A DNA stretch of 39,418 bases from assembly GCA_019418625.1 (NCBI GenBank), contig DYBL01000085.1:1-39418 (forward strand). The letters are read 5' to 3'. Below are positions 22,591-30,470 of this stretch, in pieces. The notes under the pieces were generated by a model, which was given only the letters and a program-made list of their open reading frames with translations, was not told the origin of the DNA and made no database searches. Positions within the stretch are counted from its first letter, which is position 1. Each line of letters starts with the position of its first letter. Both the position numbers and the translations under genes were made by a program. The stretch comes from Clostridiales bacterium (GTDB lineage: Bacteria; Bacillota; Clostridia; Oscillospirales; Oscillospiraceae).

Positions 22591-23339
22591 CCAAGCGGAT
22601 CATTCCCTGCCTGGACGTGAAGGACGGCCGGGTGGTCAAGGGCACCAATTTCCAGGGGCTGCGGGACATGGCGGACCCGGTGGAGATGGCCCGGTTCTAT
22701 AACGCTGCCGGCGCGGACGAGCTGGTGTTTTACGATATCACCGCCTCCGCCGAGGGCCGGGCTCTGTTTACGGACATCCTGCGTGCCGTGGCCTCCGAGG
22801 TGTTCATCCCCCTGACGGTGGGCGGTGGCATCCGCAGCCTGGAGGATTTCGACCGGGTTTTAAAATGCGGGGCGGACAAGGTGAGCGTCAACTCCGGCGC
22901 CATCGCGGACCCTGATTTGATCGGCGCTGCGGCCAAGCGGTACGGGGACCAGTGTGTGGTGCTCAGCATGGACGTCAAGCGGGTGGACGGCGAGTTCCGC
23001 CTCTTTGCCAAGGGCGGCCGGGAGGACACGGGCATCGACGCCCTGAACTGGGCCGTGCGGGGCGTGGAGGCAGGCGCCGGGGAGATCGTCCTCAACTCCA
23101 TCGACACCGACGGCGTGAAGCAGGGCTTCGATCTGGAGATGCTGGACGCTCTGGCGGCACGGGTGGACGTGCCCATCGTGGCCAGCGGCGGCGCCGGGAA
23201 GATGGAGGACTTTGCAGCCCTCTTCACCCATCCCGGCATGGACGCAGGGCTGGCCGCCTCCATTTTCCATACCCGCCAGGTGGAGATCCGGGCGCTCAAG
23301 GAATTTCTGCGGGACCGAGGCGTAGCCGTGCGGCTGTAA
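22584..23339 (+). CDS. hisF: Imidazole glycerol phosphate synthase, cyclase subunit
   Basis: This 251-aa barrel partner of HisH uses channelled ammonia to form imidazole glycerol phosphate and AICAR. Motifs are LAKRIIPCLDVKDGRVVKG, VGGGIRS, KVSVNSGAI, LNSIDTDGVKQGFD and ASGGAGKMEDF. It starts with GTG at 22584, inside the end of hisA; AAAGGAGGAGG lies 5 bp upstream, which decides the start. Translational coupling with hisA is likely. Confidence 0.96.
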   Translation: MLAKRIIPCLDVKDGRVVKGTNFQGLRDMADPVEMARFYNAAGADELVFYDITASAEGRALFTDILRAVASEVFIPLTVGGGIRSLEDFDRVLKCGADKVSVNSGAIADPDLIGAAAKRYGDQCVVLSMDVKRVDGEFRLFAKGGREDTGIDALNWAVRGVEAGAGEIVLNSIDTDGVKQGFDLEMLDALAARVDVPIVASGGAGKMEDFAALFTHPGMDAGLAASIFHTRQVEIRALKEFLRDRGVAVRL

Positions 23340-23391
23340 AAATCGTGTAGATTTTGATACAAATTGTAATATTGCGACGGAGATATACGAT

Positions 23392-24027
23392 ATGGAGTTG
23401 AAATTTGACGAAAATGGGCTGATCCCGGCCATTGTCCAGGACCACTATACCAAGGAGGTACTGACCCTGGCGTATATGAACGCCGAGAGCCTGGCCATCA
23501 CCATCGACGAGGGCCGCACCTGCTTTTGGAGCCGCAGCCGCCAGGAATTGTGGCGCAAGGGGGAGACCTCCGGCAACGTGCAGCGTGTGGTGTCCATCAC
23601 CGCCGACTGCGACGCCGACGCCCTGGTGGTGGAGGTGGTGAAAGACGGCCCCGCCTGCCACACGGGAGCGGAGAGCTGCTTTTTCCAGCCGGTGTATCTT
23701 TCCCCGGAGCTGAAGGCCTTCAGCTATGAGGGGCTTTACCGGCTCATCCAGGGCCGGAAGACGGAGCCCAAGGAGGGCAGCTACACCAGCTACCTTTTTG
23801 AAAAGGGACTGGACAAGATCCTCAAGAAGGTGGGCGAGGAGTGCACGGAGGTCATCATCGGCGGCCGCAAGGAGGATAAGGCGGAGACCATCTACGAGAT
23901 CGCGGACCTTACCTACCATGTGATGGTGCTGATGGTGCAGATGGGCATCTCCGTGCAGGACATCACGGCGGAGCTGGAAAAGCGCCATGTGGTGGACCAC
24001 AAGGTCAAGCAGGAGCGGATGCAATGA
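23392..24027 (+). CDS. hisIE: Phosphoribosyl-AMP cyclohydrolase / phosphoribosyl-ATP pyrophosphatase
   Basis: This 211-aa bifunctional enzyme covers steps 2 and 3. The N-terminal HisI domain (1-~105) has YMNAESL, FWSRSRQELWRKGETSGN, DCDADAL and a zinc cysteine in ACHTGAESCFF. The C-terminal HisE domain (about 120-211) has GSYTSYLFEKGLDKILKKVGEE followed by the metal-binding CTEVIIGGRKED. A 52-bp AT-rich gap separates it from hisF, the largest inside the operon. GGAG lies 9 bp before the ATG. Confidence 0.95.
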   Translation: MELKFDENGLIPAIVQDHYTKEVLTLAYMNAESLAITIDEGRTCFWSRSRQELWRKGETSGNVQRVVSITADCDADALVVEVVKDGPACHTGAESCFFQPVYLSPELKAFSYEGLYRLIQGRKTEPKEGSYTSYLFEKGLDKILKKVGEECTEVIIGGRKEDKAETIYEIADLTYHVMVLMVQMGISVQDITAELEKRHVVDHKVKQERMQ

Positions 24028-24854
24028 AGAAGACGCCCTGGTGCTGCTCTGTCCACAACCACGCGGACTTTTGCGACGGACACGACCCTCTGCCGGCTAT
24101 GGCTGACGCAGCCAGTGCACAAAATATCCAATATTTTGGCATTTCCTGCCATGCCCATACCCCCATCCCCTCCGATGCGGGGGCGGTGCTGCCCCGGGAC
24201 ATGACCGCCTACCGCACGGCCATCGAGGCGGTGCGGGCGGCGTACGCCGGGCGGATGGAGGTGCTTGCAGGCATCGAGTGGGACAGCTGGTCGGATGTGA
24301 CGCCGGAGGGCTTTGACTACTGGATCGGCAGCGTCCACTACCAACGCTCGCCGGAGGGGATCTACTATGCGGCGGACTGGAGCCAGGCGCAGTTTGCCGC
24401 CTGCCGGGACGAACTGTTCAGAGGAGATGCCCTGGCGGTGGCAGAGGGCTATTTCCGGGAGGTGGGCCGGGTGGCGGAGAAAAAGCCTACCATCCTGGGC
24501 CACATCGACCTCATCACCAAGCTCAATGCCGGCAACCGCTTTTTTGATGAGGAGGCCCCCCGGTATCGCGCCGCGGCCCTGGAGGCACTGCACCGTGCGG
24601 ACCCGGCCAAAACACTTTTGGAGATCAACACCGGGGGCGTCTCCCGGGGATACCGGACTGCTCCCTACCCGGCTCTCTTCCTGCTGCGGGAATGGCGGGC
24701 TATGGGGGGCCGCGTCATCCTCACCGCCGACGCCCACTGTAAAGAGCATCTGCTTTTCGGCTATGACCAGGCGGCGGAGCTGGCCAGGGCGGCTGGATTC
24801 ACGGAGTCGGCGGTGCTGACCTCCGCCGGGGCGGAACCCTGCCCGCTGGGGTGA
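24024..24854 (+). CDS. hisK: PHP-family histidinol-phosphatase
   Basis: This 276-aa metal-dependent phosphatase is predicted to remove phosphate from histidinol phosphate. The PHP metal ligands are visible: HNHADFCDG near the N terminus, ISCHAHTP, GIEWD, LGHIDLITK and the late TADAHCKEHL. The length fits the HisJ/HisK class (about 270 aa). The ATG overlaps the hisIE stop (ATGA). It fills the only step missing from the other genes, since hisB has no phosphatase domain, and is the last gene before a strong terminator. Confidence 0.92.
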   Translation: MKKTPWCCSVHNHADFCDGHDPLPAMADAASAQNIQYFGISCHAHTPIPSDAGAVLPRDMTAYRTAIEAVRAAYAGRMEVLAGIEWDSWSDVTPEGFDYWIGSVHYQRSPEGIYYAADWSQAQFAACRDELFRGDALAVAEGYFREVGRVAEKKPTILGHIDLITKLNAGNRFFDEEAPRYRAAALEALHRADPAKTLLEINTGGVSRGYRTAPYPALFLLREWRAMGGRVILTADAHCKEHLLFGYDQAAELARAAGFTESAVLTSAGAEPCPLG

Positions 24855-24864
24855 GAACGTCAGG

Positions 24865-24892
24865 AAAAAAGCCGCCCGCGGGGCGGCTTTTT
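24865..24892 (+). terminator. Intrinsic terminator of the histidine operon
   Basis: The stem GCCGCCC (24871-24877) and GGGCGGC (24881-24887), loop GCG, is preceded by six A and followed by T5. It lies 10 bp after the hisK stop. Confidence 0.92.
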
Positions 24893-24906
24893 CGGCGCTT
24901 TGCCGC

Positions 24907-24935
24907 TTGAGCCTGGAGGCCTGGCCTGCTACAAT
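24907..24935 (+). promoter_or_regulatory. Promoter of the HAD phosphatase gene
   Basis: TTGAGC (24907-24912) and TACAAT (24930-24935) are 17 bp apart, with TG one base before the -10. The gene starts 34 bp downstream. Confidence 0.75.
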
Positions 24936-24969
24936 GTGAAAAAAACAACAGGTGAGGCAGGAAAGCACA

Positions 24970-25623
24970 ATGTACAAAACGGTGATTTTCGATCTGGACG
25001 GCACATTATTGAATACTATTGAAGATCTGGCCGGGGCGGGCAACTGGGTCTGCCGGAAAAACGGCTGGCCGGAGCACTCTGTGGAGGAGTTCCGGCATAT
25101 GGTGGGCCACGGCATCCCCAACCTGGTCTCCCGCTTTTCTCCGGCCGACTGTCAGGATGAAGCCCGGCTGAAGGAGACGCTGGCGGAGTTCAGCCGGTAT
25201 TACGGCGCCCACAACCTGGATAAGACGGCTCCCTATGACGGCATTCCGGCGCTGCTGGAGCGGCTGAGGGCACAGGGCGTGTGCCTTGCGGTGTATTCCA
25301 ACAAGGCCGACGATTTCAGCCAGGTCATCATCCGCCACTTTTTTGACGGGGTGTTCCATCTGGTACGGGGCAAGCTGCCCGGCGTGCCGGTGAAGCCGGA
25401 CCCCACCGGCGTGGAGCAGATCCTCTCACAGCTGGGGGCGGAAAAGGCGGAGACGCTCTTTGTGGGAGACAGCGCCGTGGATATCCACACAGCCCACAAC
25501 GCGGGGCTTCGCGCCTGCGGCGTCACCTGGGGGTTCCGGGGCCGCGGGGAGCTGGCGGACGCCGGGGCGGACTTCCTGGCTGACACGGTGCTGGAGCTGG
25601 AGCGCTGTATTTTACAGATGTAA
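24970..25623 (+). CDS. HAD-superfamily hydrolase (phosphoglycolate phosphatase-like)
   Basis: This 217-aa enzyme has the four HAD motifs: nucleophile FDLDGTLLNT, LAVYSNK, a lysine in PVKPDPTGV and the acidic VGDSAVDIHTAHNAG. The small helical cap between motifs 1 and 2 is the Gph/PGMB type. It should dephosphorylate a small phosphorylated metabolite in the cytoplasm; 2-phosphoglycolate is typical but not proven. The ATG at 24970 is preferred over an upstream ATG at 24952 because the AGGAAAG element lies before it. The gene is monocistronic between a promoter and a terminator. Confidence 0.9.
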   Translation: MYKTVIFDLDGTLLNTIEDLAGAGNWVCRKNGWPEHSVEEFRHMVGHGIPNLVSRFSPADCQDEARLKETLAEFSRYYGAHNLDKTAPYDGIPALLERLRAQGVCLAVYSNKADDFSQVIIRHFFDGVFHLVRGKLPGVPVKPDPTGVEQILSQLGAEKAETLFVGDSAVDIHTAHNAGLRACGVTWGFRGRGELADAGADFLADTVLELERCILQM

Positions 25624-25626
25624 ACG

Positions 25627-25665
25627 AAAAAACAGGACGGGAGCAAGTTCCCGCCCTGTTTTTTT
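25627..25665. terminator. Bidirectional intrinsic terminator
   Basis: The arms 25627-25642 and 25649-25665 contain one A-C mismatch as plus-strand RNA, which becomes a G-U pair in minus-strand RNA. A and T runs flank both sides. It serves the HAD gene and the convergent lipoprotein gene, and is somewhat more stable for the latter. Confidence 0.8.
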
Positions 25666-25676
25666 CTGCAGCATAT

Positions 25677-26102
25677 TCAGCCGTCCCAGCCGGGAGTCAC
25701 GGCGTTTTCGTGGTCGGTCAGGTCGCCGTCCGTATCGTGGACCCGGGCGTTGTCCAGCATTTCCCCATAGGAAACACCGCCCTCCTCCACGGACCGCTTC
25801 ATGGCACGGCCGGCGTTCTCGGCGGTGTCTGTCATGTCATCCACGCCTTTTTCCACGCCGTCCACCGCGTCCTTCACGCCGTTTTCGGCGTCCTTGACCG
25901 CGTCCTCCGTACCTTGCACCACATCCTCCGTACCCTGGGCCACATCGCCCATGATGCCGTCGCCGTGGGTATTGTCCTTGCCGTCCGTGCCGTTGAGAAC
26001 GGCGTCGTTGGCATTGTTGGAGTCGTTTTTCTGATCATTGCCGCAGGCGGTCACCGACAGAGCCAGCAGCGCCGCGCTCAAAAGCGCAATCATTCTTTTC
26101 AA
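25677..26102 (-). CDS. Small secreted lipoprotein of unknown function
   Basis: This 141-aa precursor has a signal peptide and lipobox LSVTAC (cysteine at residue 20), so it should be lipid-anchored outside the membrane. The mature part is Asn/Asp-rich, then shows short amphipathic repeats of the form GTEDVVQ, GTEDAVK, AENGVKDAVDGVEKGVDD. It ends with an acidic tail (HDTDGDLTDHENAVTPGWDG). No enzymatic domain was recognised. The start is TTG at 26102: GGAGGAG is 8 bp before it but 17 bp before the ATG three codons later. Confidence 0.82.
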   Translation of the reverse strand: MKRMIALLSAALLALSVTACGNDQKNDSNNANDAVLNGTDGKDNTHGDGIMGDVAQGTEDVVQGTEDAVKDAENGVKDAVDGVEKGVDDMTDTAENAGRAMKRSVEEGGVSYGEMLDNARVHDTDGDLTDHENAVTPGWDG

Positions 26103-26205
26103 GGTATATGCTCCTCCTTTTCCGGGAAGAATCGTTGCGCGATACCCAATGGATAGTGTTTGCGCCGCGCGCCCGTTTAGAAGCGGAAAAAAATGAAAAA
26201 AGGAC

Positions 26206-26257
26206 TTGCATTTTGCCAGACGGTATGCTATAACAATATCAGTAATTATTACTGATA
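26206..26257 (+). promoter_or_regulatory. Promoter with Per/Fur-box-like operator for the perR-rubrerythrin operon
   Basis: TTGCAT (26206-26211) and TATAAC (26229-26234, with TG one base before) are 17 bp apart. A perfect 21-bp palindrome (half-site TATCAGTAAT around a central T) spans 26237-26257 at the transcription start. Its core has the 7-1-7 layout of Per boxes. Binding there by the encoded PerR-type protein would give peroxide-relieved autorepression. Confidence 0.8.
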
Positions 26258-26269
26258 AGGAGACGGGAT

Positions 26270-26653
26270 ATGCAGCAGCGACGATTCTCCCATCAAAGGG
26301 AGCAGATCTATGAGGCTGTCTGCGCCACGGATACCCATCCCACCGCAGAGATGGTGTACGAGCGTCTCAAACCTGAAATGCCCCGCCTGAGCCTGGGAAC
26401 GGTTTACCGGAACCTGCGGCAGATGGCGGCGGAGGGACGGCTGGTGGAGCTGGAGGGGCCGGTGGCGCGGTTTGACGCCAACGTCTCGCCCCATGCGCAT
26501 TTCCGCTGTCAGCGGTGCGGCACCGTGTCGGACGTGGCCGTTCCCTATGATGCCGCGCTGGATACGCTGGCGGCGGGGGACGGGCGGATCGTCCGGGGGC
26601 ACAGCCTTTGTTTTTATGGGATTTGTCCTGCCTGTGGGGCGGAGCAAACTTGA
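26270..26653 (+). CDS. perR: Fur-family regulator, PerR type
   Basis: This is a 127-aa metalloregulator. The winged helix is LSLGTVYRNLRQMAAEGRLVE. Predicted regulatory-metal ligands are H23, D69, H75, H77 and D88, and the structural zinc site is C80, C83, C119 and C122. The aspartate in RFD (D69) corresponds to Asp85 of Bacillus PerR, which distinguishes peroxide-sensing PerR from iron-sensing Fur (glutamate there). Oxidation of the coordinating histidines would release it from DNA. It starts 12 bp after the palindromic operator, and rubrerythrin follows 27 bp downstream, a typical anaerobe oxidative-stress unit. Confidence 0.88.
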   Translation: MQQRRFSHQREQIYEAVCATDTHPTAEMVYERLKPEMPRLSLGTVYRNLRQMAAEGRLVELEGPVARFDANVSPHAHFRCQRCGTVSDVAVPYDAALDTLAAGDGRIVRGHSLCFYGICPACGAEQT

Positions 26654-26680
26654 TTTAAATTTTTGAAAGGGGAAAAAGAC

Positions 26681-27214
26681 ATGGAACTGAAGGGCAGCAA
26701 GACGGAGGCCAATCTGTGGAAGGCGTTTGCCGGGGAGTCCCAGGCCCGCAACAAGTACGACTATTTCGCAAGCCAGGCCAAGAAGGACGGCTATGAGCAG
26801 ATCGCCGCCATTTTCCAGGAGACGGCGCTCAACGAAAAGGAGCATGCCAAGCTGTGGTTCAAGGCCCTCTCCGGCATCGGCACCACCGAGGAGAACCTGG
26901 TGGCCGCAGCCGCCGGCGAGAACGAGGAGTGGACCCAGATGTACGCTGAGATGGCCCGCACTGCCGAGGAGGAGGGCTTCCTGGCTCTGGCCGCTCAGTT
27001 CGAGGGCGTGGCCAAGATCGAGAAGACCCACGAAGAGCGCTATTTGAAGCTGCTGGACAACCTGAAGAAGGGCGAGGTCTTCAAGAAGGGCGAGAAGGTC
27101 ATGTGGTTCTGCCGCAACTGCGGCCACGTGGAGATCGCCGAGAGCGCTCCCGCCGTGTGCCCCGTGTGCAAGCATCCCCAGGCCTACTTCCAGGTGAAGG
27201 CCGAGAACTATTGA
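26681..27214 (+). CDS. rbr: Rubrerythrin
   Basis: This 177-aa non-haem iron protein reduces hydrogen peroxide in anaerobes. The four-helix diiron domain carries paired Glu motifs: AFAGESQARNKYDYF, ETALNEKEHAKLWF, EEEGFLALAAQFEGVAKIEKTHEERY. The C-terminal rubredoxin-like domain has WFCRNCGH and CPVCKHPQAYF, binding one iron by four cysteines. GAAAGGGG lies before the ATG at 26681; the TTG at 26663 precedes that site and is rejected. It is co-transcribed with the PerR gene and followed by a strong terminator. Confidence 0.95.
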   Translation: MELKGSKTEANLWKAFAGESQARNKYDYFASQAKKDGYEQIAAIFQETALNEKEHAKLWFKALSGIGTTEENLVAAAAGENEEWTQMYAEMARTAEEEGFLALAAQFEGVAKIEKTHEERYLKLLDNLKKGEVFKKGEKVMWFCRNCGHVEIAESAPAVCPVCKHPQAYFQVKAENY

Positions 27215-27222
27215 TCCCAGCG

Positions 27223-27255
27223 GAGCCGCCGGCCCATGCCGGCGGCTCTTTTTTT
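27223..27255 (+). terminator. Intrinsic terminator of the perR-rbr operon
   Basis: An 11-bp perfect stem (GAGCCGCCGGC at 27223-27233, partner 27238-27248) with a CCAT loop is followed by T7. Confidence 0.93.
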
Positions 27256-27382
27256 GTGAAAATCGGTAAAGTACTGAAAAAAACACAAAACAGCCCGTAT
27301 AGAATGGGGGGAAAATGGTCTAAACTACCAAATGAAAAGCTTCAGGCCTGGGGAAAATTTTAAATGTTTGTGAAAAACGCCG

Positions 27383-27411
27383 TTGACGCGGCCAACAAAA
27401 GCAGGTATGAT
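27383..27411 (+). promoter_or_regulatory. Promoter of the HPr gene
   Basis: TTGACG (27383-27388) and TATGAT (27406-27411) are 17 bp apart, giving a leader of about 65 nt. A further TTGACT at 27424 has no good -10. The remaining part of this 267-bp gap is AT-rich, and nothing else was recognised in it. Confidence 0.72.
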
Positions 27412-27481
27412 ATATCTAGTAATTTGACTTGCTATGCGAAGCTGTTCAGTCTGACTTGGTATAGAAAAGGAGAGCTGCATC

Positions 27482-27745
27482 ATGTATACTCAGAATGTCA
27501 CCGTTAACAACGAAGTAGGTCTGCACGCGAGACCTGCCACATTCTTTATTCAGAAGGCCAACGAGTTCAAGAGCGGGATTTGGGTGGAGAAGGAAGACCG
27601 CCGCGTCAATGCCAAGAGCCTGCTGGGCGTTTTGTCCCTGGGCATTGTGAAGGGCACCACCATCACACTGATCGCTGACGGTGACGACGAGGAAACTGCA
27701 GTCAACACCCTGGTGGAGCTGGTCAAGGACAACTTCGGCGAATAA
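27482..27745 (+). CDS. ptsH: HPr phosphocarrier protein
   Basis: This 87-aa HPr has the active-site histidine H15 (VGLHARPAT), phosphorylated by enzyme I, and the regulatory serine S46 (NAKSLLGVLSLG), the target of HPr kinase in Firmicutes. Having both means it can serve sugar uptake and CcpA-linked catabolite control; Crh paralogues lack H15. AAAGGAGAGCTGCATC precedes the ATG. It is monocistronic, without ptsI in the window, which is common in Clostridia. Confidence 0.95.
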   Translation: MYTQNVTVNNEVGLHARPATFFIQKANEFKSGIWVEKEDRRVNAKSLLGVLSLGIVKGTTITLIADGDDEETAVNTLVELVKDNFGE

Positions 27746-27762
27746 GATTCCATATACCCTGT

Positions 27763-27796
27763 AAGAGGCTCCGCAGTCTGCGGAGCCTCTTTTTTT
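27763..27796 (+). terminator. Intrinsic terminator of ptsH
   Basis: A 13-bp stem (27763-27775 with 27779-27791), loop GTC, is followed by a continuous T-run, 17 bp after the stop. Confidence 0.93.
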
Positions 27797-27827
27797 CCAT
27801 CCGCTGGAGCGGTGAAAGGAGAGGGCC

Positions 27828-29654
27828 ATGACAAAAGAAGAGCTGCGGCAAAAGGCCAACGACCTGCCGCTGGTGCCCGGCGTGTACCTCATGATGGACA
27901 AGACCGGAAAAGTGATCTATGTGGGCAAGGCGAAGAAGCTGAAGAACCGGGTGAGCCAGTATTTTCAGGAAAGCGCCTCCCACACGGCCAAGACCCGGCA
28001 GATGGTCTCTCAGGTGGATCATTTCGACACGATCTTCGTCACCAGCGAATTTGAGGCATTGGTGCTGGAAAACTCCCTCATCAAGCGCCACAGCCCCAAA
28101 TATAACATCCTGCTCAAAGACGACAAGGGCTATCCCTTTGTGCGCCTTTCCCGGGAGCCATACCCCCGCTTTACGCTGGCCAACCGCTATGCCAATGACT
28201 CTGCCCGCTACTTCGGCCCCTTCGGCGGCCGGTATGAGACCCGACAGGCTCTGGATGCGGTGTTTGCCGCGCTGCGCCTGCCCACCTGTTCCCGCCGTTT
28301 CCCCCGGGACATCGGCGCCGAACGGCCGTGCCTCAATTTCCACATGGGCCGGTGCGACGGCTTCTGCCGCCCGGAGATGACGGCGGAGGAGTACAACCGC
28401 CGCATCGACCAGGCCTGTCAGCTGCTGGAGGGCAAGTCCCGCCAGCTGCTGCGGGACATGACGGCGGAGATGGAGGCGGAGGCGGAGGCGCTGCACTTTG
28501 AGCAGGCAGCTGCCATCCGGGACCGGATCAACGCCATCGGCGCCCTGAGCAAAAAGCAGACGGTCATTGCGGGCCTGTGCGCCGACACGGATATCTGGGG
28601 GCTGTACCGGGGTGCGGGCAAGTGCTGCTATGCGGTGCTGCATATGGAAAACGGGAATCTCACCGGCCGGGAGACGGAGCTTTTTACCGCCCCCATCGAG
28701 GAAGAGGAGGCGGAGATGCTCTCGGCGCTCACCGCACAGTATTACCTGCCCCGGGCGGTGCTGCCCCACGAGATCTTGCTGCCGGTGGACACAGGGGAGT
28801 GCGAGGACCTCTCGGAAGTGCTGACCCGCCGGGCCGGACACAAGGTCTGGGTCCATGTGCCCCAGCGGGGAGAGAAGGCGGACCTGAGAGATATGGCCCA
28901 GCGCAACGCCGCGGAGGAGGCCGAACGCGCCACCACGGCCGAGGAGCGGGTGGCCCATACGCTGACGCTGCTGGCCAGCCTGCTGGGACTGGGGGAGCCG
29001 CCCCGGCGCATGGAGTCCTTCGATATCTCCAACACGGGAAAGAGCGACATCGTGGCGTCCATGGTGGTTTACAGCGGCGTCAGGCCCCTGCGCTCGGCTT
29101 ACCGTCGTTTCCGCATCAAGGAGCTTCAGGGCCACCCGGATGACTATGCCTCCATGCAGGAGGTGCTGCGCCGCCGGATCCAGCGGGCGGCGGACGGAGA
29201 TGAGAAATTCCTGCCGCTGCCGGACGTCTTTTTGATCGACGGCGGCCAGACCCATGCCGCCGCGGCCCAGGAGGTGGCGGACCAGTTCGGCGTGACGGTG
29301 CCGGTATTCGGTATGGTCAAGGACGACCGCCACCGGACCCGGGCGCTGGTGACGCCCCAGGGCCGGGAGATCGGCCTGACGGCCAACCCGGCGGTGTTCT
29401 CCCTTATCGGACAGATCCAGGAGGAGACCCACCGCTTTGCCATCACCTATCACCACGAAAGCCATACCCGCAGCACATTGCGCTCCGCCCTGGACGACAT
29501 CCCCGGCGTGGGCCCCAAGCGCAAGGAAGCCCTGCGCCGTGCGCTGGGGCCCGTGAAGGCCATTCGGGAAGCAGACGTGGAGACACTGGCGGCCATCGTA
29601 CCCCGGCCCACGGCGGAGGCAGTATACCGCCACTTTCATCCCGCGCAGCCGTAA
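27828..29654 (+). CDS. uvrC: UvrABC excinuclease subunit C
   Basis: This 608-aa protein makes both incisions in nucleotide excision repair. The N-terminal GIY-YIG nuclease (about 15-95) has PGVYLMMDKTGKVIYVGKAK, a UVR motif near 200-235 contacts UvrB, and an RNase H-like second nuclease includes MESFDISN and VFLIDGGQTH. The C-terminal helix-hairpin-helix pair includes DIPGVGPKRKEALRRALG. Length and domain order are normal. GAAAGGAGAGGGCC precedes the ATG. No obvious co-transcribed gene follows, as a hairpin and a new promoter intervene. Confidence 0.96.
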   Translation: MTKEELRQKANDLPLVPGVYLMMDKTGKVIYVGKAKKLKNRVSQYFQESASHTAKTRQMVSQVDHFDTIFVTSEFEALVLENSLIKRHSPKYNILLKDDKGYPFVRLSREPYPRFTLANRYANDSARYFGPFGGRYETRQALDAVFAALRLPTCSRRFPRDIGAERPCLNFHMGRCDGFCRPEMTAEEYNRRIDQACQLLEGKSRQLLRDMTAEMEAEAEALHFEQAAAIRDRINAIGALSKKQTVIAGLCADTDIWGLYRGAGKCCYAVLHMENGNLTGRETELFTAPIEEEEAEMLSALTAQYYLPRAVLPHEILLPVDTGECEDLSEVLTRRAGHKVWVHVPQRGEKADLRDMAQRNAAEEAERATTAEERVAHTLTLLASLLGLGEPPRRMESFDISNTGKSDIVASMVVYSGVRPLRSAYRRFRIKELQGHPDDYASMQEVLRRRIQRAADGDEKFLPLPDVFLIDGGQTHAAAAQEVADQFGVTVPVFGMVKDDRHRTRALVTPQGREIGLTANPAVFSLIGQIQEETHRFAITYHHESHTRSTLRSALDDIPGVGPKRKEALRRALGPVKAIREADVETLAAIVPRPTAEAVYRHFHPAQP

Positions 29655-29667
29655 GGCGCGCGGGATG
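29637..29667 (+). terminator. Possible terminator overlapping the end of uvrC
   Basis: CATCCCGCGC (29637-29646) pairs with 29658-29667 across an 11-base loop that contains the stop codon. The T-tract that follows is interrupted (TTGCTGTTTT), so efficiency is doubtful. Confidence 0.45.
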
Positions 29668-29823
29668 TTGCTGTTTTGACGGAGTGCCTCGTCTCTTTTG
29701 TGTAAAAAAAGTAAAAATTCACCGACATCGACAACAGATTGCGTTTTGTATACAGGTGGAAAACTATATGTTGTGCCAATGCTCGATGCATACGATTTGT
29801 GAAAAATGTCGAGGGGAAATTTG

Positions 29824-29852
29824 TTGAATTTATACAGGAATATTTGTATAAT
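29824..29852 (+). promoter_or_regulatory. Strong promoter of the ICMT-like/GH3/HD-GYP operon
   Basis: TTGAAT (29824-29829) and a perfect TATAAT (29847-29852) are 17 bp apart, inside an AT-rich stretch (29690-29890) unlike the surrounding coding DNA. The leader is about 55 nt; no cyclic-di-GMP riboswitch was recognised in it. Confidence 0.8.
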
Positions 29853-29912
29853 AAAAAAATAGTAAATATAATCGAATGGTGTATTCGGATGGTCGGACGG
29901 AGGACTGAGCCG

Positions 29913-30458
29913 ATGGGGTTTTGTCTGAGCCTTTGCGGCTTTGGCCTGTTTTTTCTCAGCGATTATAATGACTGGCGGCTGGGCCGAAAAGGGCTGAAGC
30001 TCTGCTTCCCCCTGGGGGCGCTGCTGCTGGCACTTGGCACGGTCCTGGAGGCCCGCCAGGGGACGCCCCTGGTCCACGGGTGGCTGCGGGGCCTGCTTTT
30101 CGCGCTTGGGGCGCTGTTTTTCCTCCTGGAGATCTATACGCTGTTTTTTGCCCTGCCGGTGGGGGCCTCCTATGCAAGTCCGGGGGAAGGACGCCCGGCC
30201 TGCACCACGGGGGTATATGCCCTGTGCCGCCACCCTGGGGTGTTGTGGTTTGCGGGGCTGTATGGGTGCCTTGCCCTGGCTGCGGGGCTGCCGATGTGGG
30301 AGGCGGCAGCGCTGAGCGCTTTGAACGTGGGGCTGGTGGTCTTTGAGGACCGGTGTGTGTTTCCGGCGCGGCTGGAGGGGTATGGGGCCTATCAGGCTGC
30401 CACGCCCTTTCTGGTGCCCAACAGGGCCAGCATCCGCGCCTGTTGGAAAATCAAATGA
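29913..30458 (+). CDS. Membrane protein resembling isoprenylcysteine/phospholipid methyltransferases
   Basis: This 181-aa protein has about five transmembrane helices. The C-terminal part has the ICMT/PEMT-type pattern: YALCRHPGVLWFAGLYG (RHP), a long helix, then VVFEDRCVFPARL and GYGAYQAATPFLVPN, matching the usual E-x-x-L...Y-x-x-Y...P layout. In that family these segments bind S-adenosylmethionine and a lipid or prenyl substrate. The second acidic residue of the EE pair is present as ED. The start at 29913 is set by GGAGG 9 bp upstream; the longer frame from 29739 crosses the promoter. Methyltransferase activity is an inference. Confidence 0.72.
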   Translation: MGFCLSLCGFGLFFLSDYNDWRLGRKGLKLCFPLGALLLALGTVLEARQGTPLVHGWLRGLLFALGALFFLLEIYTLFFALPVGASYASPGEGRPACTTGVYALCRHPGVLWFAGLYGCLALAAGLPMWEAAALSALNVGLVVFEDRCVFPARLEGYGAYQAATPFLVPNRASIRACWKIK

Positions 30459-30470
30459 GGGGGTGAGTCC

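Noticed and set aside
27424..27452. Second promoter before ptsH (TTGACT at 27424)
   Set aside because: The hexamer at the matching -10 distance is CAGTCT, too poor to call.
29853..29912. Cyclic-di-GMP riboswitch before the HD-GYP operon
   Set aside because: The leader is only about 55 nt and lacks the conserved GEMM core.
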